This document shows positions 35,949 through 45,481 of a stretch of 64,000 bases of DNA, piece after piece. Location of the stretch: the NCBI GenBank assembly GCA_016711405.1, contig JADJSZ010000028.1, positions 23,730 through 87,729 of the forward strand, read 5' to 3'. A program made the position numbers and the translations under genes. The DNA is from Candidatus Hadersleviella danica. Lineage in GTDB: Bacteria; Chloroflexota; Anaerolineae; Promineifilales; Promineifilaceae. Under the pieces are notes generated by a model. It saw only the letters and a list, made by a program, of their open reading frames with translations, was not told the origin of the DNA and did no database searches. The first letter of the stretch is position 1; the number at the start of each line of letters is the position of its first letter.

Positions 35949-38025
35949 ATGAATCGTTATCCCATAGAAAAAGTTCGCAATATCGGGATTATTGCTCATA
36001 TTGATGCAGGCAAGACGACCACTACGGAGCGTATCCTGTATTACACGGGCATGATCCATAAAATGGGTGAGGTACATGATGGCGCGGCGACGATGGATCA
36101 TATGATCCAAGAACAAGAGCGCGGGATTACCATCACCTCGGCCGCGACCACAACCATGTGGCTCGACCACCAAATCAACATCATTGACACCCCGCCACAT
36201 TGACTTCACGGCCGAAGTCCAACGCAGTTTGCGCGTTTTGGATGGTGGTGTCGTCGTCTTCGATGCCGTTGCTGGTGTCGAACCCCAATCTGAAACTGTT
36301 TGGCGGCAGGCGGATGATTACGGCGTGCCACGTATCTGTTTTGTCAACAAAATGGATCGCGTTGGGGCAGATTTTGACCGTACCATCGGCATGATTCGCT
36401 CCCGCCTGAACTCTGTTCCTGTTCCCCTGCAATATCCCATCGGCACTGAATCCTCCTATCGTGGCATTGTTGATTTGCTCACGCTGGAAGCCAAAGTGTG
36501 GGATACGGGTGATTTGGGTGCGAAAGCTGAAATTATCGAAATTCCTGCTGATATCCGCGATGCGGTTGATGCGGCACGGGAAGCGATGATTGAAGCGGTT
36601 GTGGAAACCGATGAAGATTTGATGTCCCGTTATTTAGACGGCGAAGAAATCTCCGTTGACGAATTACGCGCCGCCATTCGCAAAGGGACGATTACCAATC
36701 AAATTCGCCCTGTTTTTTGTGGCACATCCCTGCGCAACAAGGGTATTCAGCCTATGTTGGATGCGGTGGTGCTCTACCTGCCTTCGCCCATTGACATTCC
36801 TCCCGTGCGTGGTACCAACCCCGATACAGAAGAAGTCGTTTTGCGCCATGCCAGCGATGACGAGCCATTTTCGGCTTTGGTCTTTAAGATAGTGACGGAT
36901 CCGTATGTCGGCCGTTTGTCTTATTTCCGCGTCTATTCGGGCATGTTGGAGACGGGTCAACGGGTGCACAACACCACCAGTGACAAGAAAGAACGCATTG
37001 GTGTGGTTTTGCGGATGCATGCCGCCAAACGGGAAGAAATTAAAAAGGTTCAAGCGGGGGATATTGCGGCCGTTCTCGGCCTCAAGAACACCTTCACGGG
37101 TGATACCCTCAGTGACCCCGACAAGCCCATCTTGCTGGAAGCGATTAAGTTCCCCGAACCCGTCATTTCCATCTCGATTGAGCCAAAGACCAACACCGAC
37201 CAAGACAAGATGGGCATTGCCCTGAAAGCCTTGAGCGAAGAAGACCCCACCTTCCAAGTGAAGAGCGACCCCCAAACAGGGCAAACCCTTCTCTATGGCA
37301 TGGGTGAGTTGCATTTGGAAGTGTTGGTAGACCGCATGTTGCGCGAGTTTCGGGTCACGGCCAATGTCGGCCGTCCCCGCGTGGCTTACCGCGAAACCAT
37401 TACCCGCACGGTTGAGAAAGCGGAAGCCCGCTTTGTTCGCCAATCGGGCGGCCGTGGTCAATATGGCCATGCGGTGTTGAAATTAGAACCCCAAGAACCC
37501 GGTTCTGGCTTCCTCTTCGAGAACGGCATCGTCGGTGGTGTAATTCCCAAGGAATTTATCAAGCCGATTGAAGAAGGCGTTAAAGAAGCGATGCAAAGCG
37601 GTGTCATGGCGGGTTATCCTGTCGTTGATATCAAAGCGACGCTTTACGATGGCTCTTTCCACGATGTTGACTCCTCAGAAATGGCGTTCAAGATTGCTGG
37701 TTCGATGGCTTTCAAAGATGGGATGCAAAAGGGTGCGCCCGTTTTGCTAGAACCAATCATGTCGGTAGAAGTTGTAACCCCAGAAGATTATATGGGGGAC
37801 GTGATTGGCAACCTTTCGGCCAGCCGAGGCATGGTCGAAGGGATTGACTTGCGCGTAGATGGGTTGCAATCCATTAAGTCGCGAGTTCCGCTGGCGCAAA
37901 TGTTTGGCTATGCCACCCGTTTGCGCTCGATGACACAGGGGCGTGGTACGTTCACGATGGAATTTGAGCATTACGCACCTGTCACGGCCGATGTGGCCAA
38001 TGAAATTATGAAAGCTGGCCACTAG
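35949..38025 (+). CDS. fusA: Elongation factor G, one frameshift
   Basis: Translocase GTPase, 692 residues when restored. G1 HIDAGKTTTTERIL, effector region RGITITSAATT, NKMDRVGADF (G4) and all five domains through the C-terminus FEHYAPV are present. The frame breaks at 36190-36196 inside DTPGHIDFT; two bases are missing (one C of a C5 run and one G of GG). Sequence on both sides is highly conserved and the gene is essential, so this is an assembly error. ATG 35949 is the start; the GTG at 35937 is upstream in the same frame. Confidence 0.94.
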
Positions 38026-38064
38026 GCCGTTAGTTAATTCTCAAAAGGAGAAAGGTGTTTAATA

Positions 38065-39266
38065 ATGGGCAAAGAAAAATTTTCACGTGAGAAGCCACAT
38101 GCCAATATCGGCACAATCGGGCATGTTGACCACGGCAAGACCTCGTTGACAGCCGCGATTACCAAGGCACTGTCCCTGAAAGGGTTTGCGGATTTCTCCG
38201 CCTTCGACCAAATTGACAACGCGCCCGAAGAACGCGCTCGTGGTATTACAATCGCCATCTCCCATGTGGAGTACCAAACCGAAAAACGGCACTACGCCCA
38301 CGTAGACTGCCCCGGCCATCGTGACTACATCAAAAACATGATCACAGGTGCGGCACAAATGGACGGCGCTATTTTGGTGGTGAGTGCCCCGATGGCCTGA
38401 TGCCCCAAACCCGCGAGCATGTCTTGCTGGCCCGTCAGGTCGAAGTACCCGCCATGGTCATCTTCCTGAACAAAGTAGACATGATGGACGACGAGGAATT
38501 GCTCGAGCTTGTCGAATTGGAACTGCGCGAACTGCTCAGCCAATACGAGTACCCCGGCGACGAGACCCCCATTATTCGCGGCAGTGCGTTGGCGGCATTG
38601 GAGAGCGAGAGCAAAGACCCAAATGCCCCCGAATACCAACCCATCTATGAATTGATGGCGGCCGTGGACGAGTACATTCCCCAACCTGAGCGGGCGATGG
38701 ACAAACCATTCCTGATGCCAGTGGAAGACGTGTTCTCCATTCAGGGGCGCGGCACCGTGGTGACAGGTCGTGTCGAGCGTGGCGTGTTGAAAGCTGGCCA
38801 AGAAATCGAAATCGTCGGTTTGGCCGAAGCCACCCGCAAAGTCATCGTCACCTCCATGGAAATGTTCCACAAGATTTTGGATTCCGTGGAAGCGGGCGAC
38901 AATGCTGGGTTGCTCCTGCGCGGTATCAAGCGGGATGACATCGAGCGCGGCCAAGTGTTGGCCAAGCCCGGTTCCATCACCCCCCACACCGAATTCACCT
39001 GCGAAGTCTACGTGTTGAAACGCGATGAAGGCGGCCGTCATAAGCCATTCTTCAACGGGTATCGGCCGCAATTCTACATCCGCACGATGGATGTGACGGG
39101 TGAAGTAACTTTGCCAGAAGGTGTGGAGATGGTTATGCCCGGCGACAACGTGAAGTTGACAGTGAAGTTGATTGTGCCTGTCGCTTTGGAAGATGGTAGC
39201 CGTTTCGCTGTCCGCGAAGGTGGCCTGACTGTCGGCGCGGGTGTTATCACCAAGATTATCGCCTAA
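38065..39266 (+). CDS. tuf: Elongation factor Tu, one frameshift
   Basis: Delivers aminoacyl-tRNA to the ribosome; 400 residues when restored. HVDHGKTSLTAAI (G1), DCPGHRDYIKNM, NKVDMMDDEELL (G4) and the beta-barrel domains are complete. The frame stops at 38398-38400 because C5 has become C4 at 38387-38390; adding C restores SAPDGLMPQTREHVLLARQ. Start ATG 38065 follows AAAAGGAGAAAGG. No second tuf copy is seen here. Confidence 0.95.
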
Positions 39267-39281
39267 AATTGGCAAATTTAG

Positions 39282-39323
39282 AAAAGGTGGCTGGTTGCTT
39301 GTAAAGCACCAGTCACCTTTTTG
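39282..39323 (+). terminator. Hairpin between tuf and rpsJ
   Basis: AAAAGGTGGCTGGTTGC pairs imperfectly with GCACCAGTCACCTTTT, followed by TTTTT. It may terminate partly; the rpsJ ribosome site TTGAGGTAA directly follows, so it could also modulate S10 translation. Confidence 0.55.
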
Positions 39324-39331
39324 AGGTAAAT

Positions 39332-39637
39332 ATGGCACAAAAAATTCGTATTCGTTTAAAGGCGTATGACCATCGGGTCTTAGACCAATCGGCCAAGCGC
39401 ATTGTGAGCACGGCCGAGCGCACGGGTGCTCAAGTCTTAGGGCCAGTTCCCTTGCCCACCCGCATTGAGCGTTTCACGGTTCGCCGTGGAGCTTTCATTG
39501 ACAAGGATTCTCACGAACATTTTGAGATTCGTACACACAAACGGCTGATTGATGTGATCAATCCCGATTCTAAAACGATTGACACGCTGATGCGGCTCAA
39601 CTTGCCCGCTGGTGTGGACATTGAAATTCAGATTTAA
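39332..39637 (+). CDS. rpsJ: Ribosomal protein S10
   Basis: 30S protein, also a partner in transcription antitermination (NusE); 101 residues. IRIRLKAYDHRVLDQSA, GAQVLGPVPLPTR, RGAFIDKDSHEHFEIRTHKR and the terminal VDIEIQI are diagnostic. It is separated from rplC by a 375-base gap with a new promoter, unusual for the S10 operon, where rpsJ normally heads the operon directly. Confidence 0.96.
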   Translation: MAQKIRIRLKAYDHRVLDQSAKRIVSTAERTGAQVLGPVPLPTRIERFTVRRGAFIDKDSHEHFEIRTHKRLIDVINPDSKTIDTLMRLNLPAGVDIEIQI

Positions 39638-39647
39638 AAACAGAATT

Positions 39648-39676
39648 TTGCAAACCACATCGGTCATTGGTATAAT
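39648..39676 (+). promoter_or_regulatory. Promoter of the rplC ribosomal operon
   Basis: TTGCAA (39648-39653), 17 bases, consensus TATAAT (39671-39676). The leader to rplC is about 330 bases, with a GAGGAATCCTC-centred hairpin; no leader peptide is evident. Confidence 0.7.
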
Positions 39677-40012
39677 ATCCTTTCGCCATGCGCTGAAGGG
39701 ATGTTATTAACATTGGCTATTCTCTCTGCCAACTTCTAGCATATGATGCGTTGCGCGACTGTGGGAGATATGCGATGAGGAATCCTCTTCCTTAACTATC
39801 GCTGGCAAAATTCTTCTTCTGGTAAGTTCCCATAACTTACGCAAACAACTTACAAAAAGCTCACTCAGTAAGCGGCTTACATATTTGCCCATATTAAAAT
39901 GGCTCTGACGTTGGTTGCTTTGTGTTTTGTGGTGCCTATGCCCCATAAAATAGAAAGCCCAACGCAGGATGATGCAGCTATGTCTGGATGCTGGCAGTCC
40001 TGGAGGTAAACA

Positions 40013-40681
40013 GTGAAAGGGTTATTAGGCGTGAAAGTGGGCATGACTCAGGTCATTGATGCAAGTGGCAAGGTTACACCTGTCACGATCATTCAAGCCG
40101 GACCATGCTATATCACACAAGTAAAGAATGTTGAAACGGATGGCTATACGGCCGTCCAAGTTGGCTTTGGTGAAACCAAGGTGGTTTCGCTCACCAAAGG
40201 CCGACAAGGTCACTTAGGGCTTCTCAAGAAAGACCAGAAGCACCCCACACGCAAAGAAAACAACGGCATTCCTGCTGTGCGTTACCTGCGTGAATTCCGC
40301 ACCTCCAACACAACTGAATATACCGTCGGGCAGGCCCTGACTGTGGAACAATTCACCATCGGTGAGAAGGTGGATGTTTCGGGCACAACCAAAGGACGCG
40401 GCTTTGCTGGAACAGTGAAGCGGCATGGCTTTGCGGGTGGTCCTAAAACACACGGTCAATCTGACCGGTGGCGTGCGCCCGGCTCTATTGGGGCCGCTTC
40501 GACGAATTCGCGAGTCTTTAAAGGCACGCGGATGTCTGGCCGCATGGGTGGCGACGCACACACGGTGCAAAACTTGGAAGTGGTGCGTGTTGATTTAGAA
40601 CGCAATTTGATTGCCATTAAAGGTGGTGTGCCGGGAGCGAAAGGCTCCTTGGTGGTCATCAAGCCTGCGGTGAAGGCGTAA
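40013..40681 (+). CDS. rplC: Ribosomal protein L3
   Basis: 50S assembly initiator near the peptidyl transferase centre, 222 residues. MKGLLGVKVGMTQVID, GTTKGRGFAGTVKRHGF, HRAPGSIGAAS-like (WRAPGSIGAAS), KGTRMSGRMGG and VPGAKGSLVVIKPA match the family. GTG start with TGGAGGTAAACA. First gene after the internal promoter at 39648. Confidence 0.96.
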   Translation: MKGLLGVKVGMTQVIDASGKVTPVTIIQAGPCYITQVKNVETDGYTAVQVGFGETKVVSLTKGRQGHLGLLKKDQKHPTRKENNGIPAVRYLREFRTSNTTEYTVGQALTVEQFTIGEKVDVSGTTKGRGFAGTVKRHGFAGGPKTHGQSDRWRAPGSIGAASTNSRVFKGTRMSGRMGGDAHTVQNLEVVRVDLERNLIAIKGGVPGAKGSLVVIKPAVKA

Positions 40682-40693
40682 AGGAGGATTGTG

Positions 40694-41335
40694 ATGGAAG
40701 TTGTTGTTAAAAACATGGCTGGCCAAGAGGTCGGCTCCGTAACACTCCCCGCCAGCATTTTTGAGGCTCCGATTAATACGGGGCTGATGCATCAGGCTTT
40801 GGTGCGCCAATTGGCGAATGCACGTGTGGGGACACACAAAGCGAAAACCCGTGGTGAAGTAAATCGCACCACAGCCAAGGTTTACCGCCAAAAAGGAACG
40901 GGTAATGCCCGCCACGGTAGCCGTAAAGCCCCCATTTATGTGGGTGGTGGTGTGGCTCATGGGCCATTGCCGCGTGATTACAGCAAGAAGATGCCCCGCA
41001 AGATGCGTCGGGCCGCTCTTTGCTCTGCTCTTTCGGCCAAAGCGGCGAATGGGGACATTATCGTGCTAGACCGCATTGAGATGGCCGCGCCGAAAACGAA
41101 AGAGATGGCACAAATGATGGAGCGTTTGGTGGGCAAGAGTAGTGTGGTGTTGGTATTACCCGGCCGCAATGAAGCGATCGAGAAATCGGCCCATAATATT
41201 CCTGATGTGAAAGCATTGCTCGCCCATTACCTGAATATTCGTGATTTGCTAGGCCACAATAAACTGGTGCTGGCGGCCGATGCCCTTGATGTCTTAGCTG
41301 GCTTCTTGGGTTCTGATGAAGCGAGCGAGGAGTAA
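40694..41335 (+). CDS. rplD: Ribosomal protein L4
   Basis: 50S exit-tunnel protein, 213 residues from ATG 40694 (a GTG at 40691 is also in frame). ARVGTHKAKTRGEV, KVYRQKGTGNARHGSRKAPIYVGGG (tunnel loop, given here in parts), HGPLPRDYSKKMPRKMRR and the C-terminal Rossmann-like domain are present. AAGGAGG six bases upstream. Confidence 0.95.
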   Translation: MEVVVKNMAGQEVGSVTLPASIFEAPINTGLMHQALVRQLANARVGTHKAKTRGEVNRTTAKVYRQKGTGNARHGSRKAPIYVGGGVAHGPLPRDYSKKMPRKMRRAALCSALSAKAANGDIIVLDRIEMAAPKTKEMAQMMERLVGKSSVVLVLPGRNEAIEKSAHNIPDVKALLAHYLNIRDLLGHNKLVLAADALDVLAGFLGSDEASEE

Positions 41336-41341
41336 AGTACC

Positions 41342-41638
41342 ATGCATTGGCGTGAAATTATTCGTCGGCCGGTGGTAACTGAGAAGAGTAGCTATCAAGC
41401 GACTCAGTTGCGCCAGTATGTTTTTGTGGTAAATGCTAAGGCCAATAAAATTCAGATTAAGCATGCGATTGAGAATGCTTTTGATGTGACCGTTGGCAAA
41501 GTGCGTGTGGCGAATATGCCGGCTAAACTCGGCCGTTCCAACCGCACTCGTCGGATGCGGATTCGCAAATCCGCTTACAAGAAGGCTGTGGTGACACTGG
41601 ATGAGGGCAGTATTGCGCTCTTTGAAGGTGTTGGTTAA
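41342..41638 (+). CDS. rplW: Ribosomal protein L23
   Basis: 50S protein at the tunnel exit docking trigger factor and SRP, 98 residues. IIRRPVVTEKSS, YVFVVNAKANKIQIKHAIE and VRVANMPAK are typical. The expected G-R-x-x-R-R loop (GRSNRTRRMRI) is present. A 101-base gap with no gene follows before rplB. Confidence 0.95.
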   Translation: MHWREIIRRPVVTEKSSYQATQLRQYVFVVNAKANKIQIKHAIENAFDVTVGKVRVANMPAKLGRSNRTRRMRIRKSAYKKAVVTLDEGSIALFEGVG

Positions 41639-41739
41639 GCAGATTTAGAAGAGCAGAGATAAGTTCCCTCGCCGAAACATGGGCAGTGTTCCTGTTGGGC
41701 TAGGGAATTTGCTGTGACGAGACTATCTCTGGAGAAAAT

Positions 41740-42579
41740 ATGCCGATTAAATTGTTTAAGCCAACTTCTCCGGGCCGCCGGGATATGAGCGGGTTTACCT
41801 TTGAGGAAATCACCCGTTCTACACCTGAGCGTTCGTTGGTGCGCGGAATGCGTAAGCGCGGCGGCCGTAATTTCCGTGGCAAGATCACGGTGCGTCATCG
41901 TGGTGGTGGGCATAAACGCCTCTACCGGGTGATTGACTTTAAGCGGAACAAGTTTGATATTCCCGGCCGAGTAGATTCGGTGGAATACGACCCCAACCGT
42001 TCGGCGCGTATTGCGCTGGTGGTTTATGCTGATGGCGAGAAGCGCTACATTGTGGCGCCGATGGGCCTGAAAGTAGGGGATACGATTCTGAGTTCTGCTC
42101 AAGCGGATATTCGTCCCGGCAATACGTTGCCTGTGGAAAACATTCCTTTGGGTACGCAAATCCACAATGTGGAATTGCAACCGGGCAAAGGTGGTCAATT
42201 GGTGCGGGCGGCCGGTACTTCGGCGCAGTTGCTGGCCAAAGACCATCCACTCTATGTGACGCTCCGTTTGCCTTCAGGCGAAGAGCGTTATGTGCCCAAA
42301 AGCTGTCTGGCCACGGTCGGGCAGGTGGGCAATGTGGAGCATGGCAATATCAATCTGGGTAAGGCTGGTCGTAAGCGTCACCTTGGGGTTCGTCCCACGG
42401 TTCGCGGTTCGGCAATGACTCCCCGCGACCATCCACATGGTGGTGGTGAAGGTCGGTCGCCGATTGGTATGGCGGGGCCCAAAACGCCTTGGGGCAAAGT
42501 TGCTCTGGGTGCTAGGACTCGTCAAAACAAGGAGACGGACAAATATATTTTCCGTCGTCGTACTAAGAAGCGTCGTTAA
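41740..42579 (+). CDS. rplB: Ribosomal protein L2
   Basis: 50S core protein near the peptidyl transferase centre, 279 residues. PIKLFKPTSPGRRDMSG, HRGGGHKRLYRVIDFKR, AEAGTSAQLLAKD-like (AGTSAQLLAKD), GNVEHGNINLGKAGRKRHLG and the conserved HPHGGGEGRSPIG loop with His are all present. Length and order (rplW-rplB-rpsS) are standard. Confidence 0.96.
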   Translation: MPIKLFKPTSPGRRDMSGFTFEEITRSTPERSLVRGMRKRGGRNFRGKITVRHRGGGHKRLYRVIDFKRNKFDIPGRVDSVEYDPNRSARIALVVYADGEKRYIVAPMGLKVGDTILSSAQADIRPGNTLPVENIPLGTQIHNVELQPGKGGQLVRAAGTSAQLLAKDHPLYVTLRLPSGEERYVPKSCLATVGQVGNVEHGNINLGKAGRKRHLGVRPTVRGSAMTPRDHPHGGGEGRSPIGMAGPKTPWGKVALGARTRQNKETDKYIFRRRTKKRR

Positions 42580-42596
42580 GCGAGGAGATTGTTGCG

Positions 42597-42878
42597 ATGG
42601 GACGTTCATTAAAGAAAGGGCCGTTTATTAGTCCACGGCTATTAGAGAAAGTTGAAAAGATGAATGTGAGCGGCAAGAAGCAGGTTCTGCGGACTTGGTC
42701 GCGCACAAGTACTATCTTCCCCCAAATGGTGGGGCATACGATTGCGGTTTACGACGGCCGTCGCCATATCCCGATTTACATCACGGAGAATATGGTGGGG
42801 CACAAGTTGGGCGAGTTTGCTCCAACCCGCACGTATCGTGGGCATGCGTCCAAGGAAGATAAAAGGAAGCGTCGGTAA
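42597..42878 (+). CDS. rpsS: Ribosomal protein S19
   Basis: 30S head protein contacting 23S rRNA in a bridge, 93 residues. MGRSLKKGPFISPRLLEK, RTWSRTSTIFPQMVGHTIAVYDGR and KLGEFAPTRTYRGHA are diagnostic. Its TAA overlaps the rplV ATG by one base, so the two are translationally coupled. Confidence 0.96.
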   Translation: MGRSLKKGPFISPRLLEKVEKMNVSGKKQVLRTWSRTSTIFPQMVGHTIAVYDGRRHIPIYITENMVGHKLGEFAPTRTYRGHASKEDKRKRR

Positions 42879-43243
42879 TGGCTGAGACATTTGAAGTTAA
42901 AGCGATTGGAAGACATGTGGCGATTACGCCACAAAAGGCGCGCCTTGTGGTGAACTTGGTTCGAGGCATGGGTGCTGATGCGGCATTGAATAAGTTGCGC
43001 TTTGTGCCAAACCGGGCGGCTGACCCCGTTTTCAAGTTGATTCAATCGGCTATTGCTAACGCTGAGCAGAATTTTGGCTTGGAAATGGATGATTTGTATG
43101 TGAGCAAGATTTTTGTGGATGATGGCCCGCGGCATCGCCTGCGGCCGTATGGCGGCCGTTTTGGTAGCCGTGGTCGGTTTAAGCCGATTATGAAGCGCTC
43201 TTGCCATATTACTGTTGTGTTAGCTGAACGCGAAGTTGCATAA
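42878..43243 (+). CDS. rplV: Ribosomal protein L22
   Basis: 50S tunnel-wall protein, 121 residues. HVAITPQKARLVVNLVRG, LIQSAIANAEQNFGLEMDDLYVSKIFVDDGPRHR (in parts) and KRSCHITVVLAERE match the family; the hairpin loop PYGGRFGSRGRF is the usual GRA-type tip. Coupled to rpsS. Confidence 0.96.
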   Translation: MAETFEVKAIGRHVAITPQKARLVVNLVRGMGADAALNKLRFVPNRAADPVFKLIQSAIANAEQNFGLEMDDLYVSKIFVDDGPRHRLRPYGGRFGSRGRFKPIMKRSCHITVVLAEREVA

Positions 43244-43254
43244 GGAGGCTCGCT

Positions 43255-43917
43255 TTGGGTCGCAAAATACATCCTATCGGTTTTCGTCTAAAGATTATTC
43301 GGGATTGGAACGCCCGCTGGTTTGCGGAAGGTTCTAAGTATTCCGAGTTGTTACATGAAGATTTTGCCATTCGCCAGTTGGTGCATACTGATTTGCCCCA
43401 AGCTGGGATTGCCAAAATTGAAATTGAGCGTTTTCCCAACCAAGTACAGGTGATTGTGTGGACAGCTAAGCCCGGTGTGGTCATCGGCCGCAAGGGGCAA
43501 GCTGTTAAAGATTTACGCGGCCGTCTGCGTCAACTGACTGATAAAGCAGTTAAGCTGGAAGTCGAAGAAATCACCAACCCTGAAATGGAAGCGGTCCTTG
43601 TGGCCGAAAGCATTGCTGGGCAATTGGAACGCCGTATCTCCCACAGCCGGGCGATGAAGCGGGCGGTTCAGTTGGCCATTCGCCAAGGGGCGCAAGGCGT
43701 TCGGATTGAGGTCAGCGGCCGTCTGAATGGTTCGGAAATGGCGCGCAATGAAAAAATCAGCGAAGGGCGTGTCCCTCGCAATACGCTTCGCGCCGATATT
43801 GACTATGGAACAGCGGAAGCGCTGACCACCTATGGCCGTATCGGAGTGAAGGTTTGGATTTACAAGGGCGAAGTTCTGCCCCAACGGGCCGACACTGAGG
43901 TCTATGTAAGCGAGTAA
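43255..43917 (+). CDS. rpsC: Ribosomal protein S3
   Basis: 30S entry-channel protein, 220 residues. The TTG start at 43255 follows AAGGAGGCTCGC. GRKIHPIGFRLKIIRDWNARWFAE, the KH domain GVVIGRKGQAVKDLRGRL and the C-terminal RVPRNTLRADIDYGTAEA, IGVKVWIYKGEV are diagnostic. A small hairpin at 43926-43945 separates it from rplP. Confidence 0.96.
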   Translation: MGRKIHPIGFRLKIIRDWNARWFAEGSKYSELLHEDFAIRQLVHTDLPQAGIAKIEIERFPNQVQVIVWTAKPGVVIGRKGQAVKDLRGRLRQLTDKAVKLEVEEITNPEMEAVLVAESIAGQLERRISHSRAMKRAVQLAIRQGAQGVRIEVSGRLNGSEMARNEKISEGRVPRNTLRADIDYGTAEALTTYGRIGVKVWIYKGEVLPQRADTEVYVSE

Positions 43918-43925
43918 AGGTTGTT

Positions 43926-43945
43926 CCTAAACGGATCTGTTTAGG
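43926..43945 (+). other. Intercistronic hairpin rpsC-rplP
   Basis: CCTAAAC / GTTTAGG, six-base loop, nine bases after rpsC. No T-run follows. Confidence 0.45.
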
Positions 43946-43975
43946 GGCAAAACCAGCTCGGTGGAGATTTGTGTC

Positions 43976-44392
43976 ATGTTAATGCCAAAACGTGTGAAGT
44001 ACCGCAAGCAATTTCGCGGTCGGATGACGGGCATGGCGAAGGGTGGTACGGAACTGCTCAATGGCGACTTTGGCTTGCAGGCTTTGGAGCCTGCGTGGAT
44101 TTCTAGCCGCCATATTGAGTCTATGCGCCGTGCTTTTGTGCGTCATATGCGCCTCCGTGGTAAGTATTGGGTTCGGATTTTCCCAGATAAGCCTGTAACA
44201 GCTAAAGCGGCCGAAACCCGCATGGGGAAGGGTAAGGGTGCTGTTGATAGATGGGTGGCTGTGGTGAAACCCGGCCGGATTATGTTTGAGTTGGGCGACG
44301 TTCCCGAAGATATAGCCCGTGAGGCTTTGCGGTTGGCAAGTTATAAATTGCCAATTAAGACCCAAATTGTAGCGCGGAATGTGACCATTTAA
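43976..44392 (+). CDS. rplP: Ribosomal protein L16
   Basis: 50S protein near the A site, 138 residues from MLMPKRVKYRKQFRGRM. KGGTELLNGDFGLQALEP, RRAFVRHMRLRGKYWVRIFPDKPVT (in parts) and MGKGKGAVDRWVAVVKPGRIMFE are conserved. The five-codon in-frame extension to 43961 is unlikely. Confidence 0.96.
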   Translation: MLMPKRVKYRKQFRGRMTGMAKGGTELLNGDFGLQALEPAWISSRHIESMRRAFVRHMRLRGKYWVRIFPDKPVTAKAAETRMGKGKGAVDRWVAVVKPGRIMFELGDVPEDIAREALRLASYKLPIKTQIVARNVTI

Positions 44393-44403
44393 GGAGTTTG
44401 GTA

Positions 44404-44829
44404 ATGGCGAATATCGTCGAATTACATCAAAAGACAACTGAAGAACTCCGCAGTTCGTTGGAAAGCGCGCATGAAGAGTTGTTCAACCTTCGTTTTCAGA
44501 TTGCTCAGAACAGCTTGGTGAACACGGCTCGTTTGGGTCAGGTACGGCGTGACATTGCCCAACTGAATGAAGCGTTGAAGAAGCGTGATTGGGCCTTGGA
44601 AGAGGCTCTGAAAGCTCCACAAATTGCGGCCATGATACAGGGCAAAGAATATTCTAGCTCTGTGGCTTTTAATTATGAAAAAGGTGTGTGGGTGGTTGCC
44701 TTGGCGGATGGGAATGGTAAATCGTTGGCTACGGCCGATGTTGACTTGAACCAACGCCGCCGCCACACCCGCCGGGCGCGTGTAACGCGTAAACCTGTCG
44801 AAAAAGTCGTTCGTGTTGAGGTGGCATAA
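44404..44829 (+). CDS. rpmC: Ribosomal protein L29 with long C-terminal extension
   Basis: 50S protein at the tunnel exit. Residues 1-68 are a normal L29 (ELHQKTTEELRSSLESAHEELFNLRFQIAQNSL..RRDIAQLNEALKKRD, shown in parts). The usual protein ends there at 60-75 residues, but this one continues to 141. The extension has an Ala-rich helix (LKAPQIAAMIQGKEY), an aromatic strand (YEKGVWVVALADG) and a strongly basic end (NQRRRHTRRARVTRK). There is no frameshift and the neighbours are intact, so it looks genuine. ATG 44404 follows AAGGAGTTTG. Confidence 0.9.
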   Translation: MANIVELHQKTTEELRSSLESAHEELFNLRFQIAQNSLVNTARLGQVRRDIAQLNEALKKRDWALEEALKAPQIAAMIQGKEYSSSVAFNYEKGVWVVALADGNGKSLATADVDLNQRRRHTRRARVTRKPVEKVVRVEVA

Positions 44830-44831
44830 CC

Positions 44832-45080
44832 ATGAAAGAGCAACGTAAACGTCTCGTCGGCACCATTGTCAGCGACAAAATGGATAAAACCGTTGTCGTC
44901 GCTGTCACTACGGTGAAACGCCACCCGCTGTATGGCAAAGTCGTGCAGGTGGTGAAAAAGTACAAAGCCCATGATGAAGCAAACCAGTATAAGGAGGGCG
45001 ATTTGGTCGAGATTATCGAATCTCAACCAATTAGCCGCCATAAGCGCTGGGCTGTGGTAGCGGCCGTGCAACAGGCCTAG
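44832..45080 (+). CDS. rpsQ: Ribosomal protein S17
   Basis: 30S primary binder of 16S rRNA, OB fold, 82 residues. KRLVGTIVSDKMDKTVVVAV, RHPLYGKVV and YKAHDEANQYKEGDLVEIIE are diagnostic. Two bases after the long rpmC, so the L29 extension is directly followed by its usual neighbour. Confidence 0.96.
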   Translation: MKEQRKRLVGTIVSDKMDKTVVVAVTTVKRHPLYGKVVQVVKKYKAHDEANQYKEGDLVEIIESQPISRHKRWAVVAAVQQA

Positions 45081-45093
45081 GAGAAGGACGACC

Positions 45094-45465
45094 ATGATTC
45101 AACAAGAATCTCGTCTCAAAGTGGCGGACAATTCAGGCGCCAAAGAGCTTTTGGTCATCCAAGTCATGGGTGGTTCTCATCGCTACTTTGGCGGGGTGGG
45201 TGATATTGTGGTGGCTACCGTTAAAAAGGCGGCTCCACATGGCAATGTGAAGAAAAGCGCTGTTGTGCGGGCGGTTATCGTTCGTACTACCAAGAAAATC
45301 CAGCGCGGCGACGGCAGTACCATCACATTTGATGATAATGCGGCCGTTATTATTGACCCAGAGAGCAAGAACCCTGTAGGAACCCGCATTTTCGGCCCTG
45401 TCGCCCGTGAATTGCGTGAAGGTGGCTACAGCCGTATCTTGTCGCTGGCTCCCGAAGTGCTGTAA
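45094..45465 (+). CDS. rplN: Ribosomal protein L14
   Basis: 50S protein in bridge B8, 123 residues. MIQQESRLKVADNSGAKEL, DIVVATVKKAAPHG, VKKSAVVRAVIVRTTK, NAAVIIDPESKNPVGTRIFGPVARELRE and SLAPEVL follow the family closely. GGAGAAGG before ATG. Confidence 0.96.
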   Translation: MIQQESRLKVADNSGAKELLVIQVMGGSHRYFGGVGDIVVATVKKAAPHGNVKKSAVVRAVIVRTTKKIQRGDGSTITFDDNAAVIIDPESKNPVGTRIFGPVARELREGGYSRILSLAPEVL

Positions 45466-45481
45466 CAGCAAGGAGATCATC

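Noticed and set aside
36184..39266. Programmed frameshifting in fusA and tuf
   Set aside because: The breaks sit in C runs with no slippery heptamer, stop or stimulatory structure, and the same kind of indel hits many unrelated genes.
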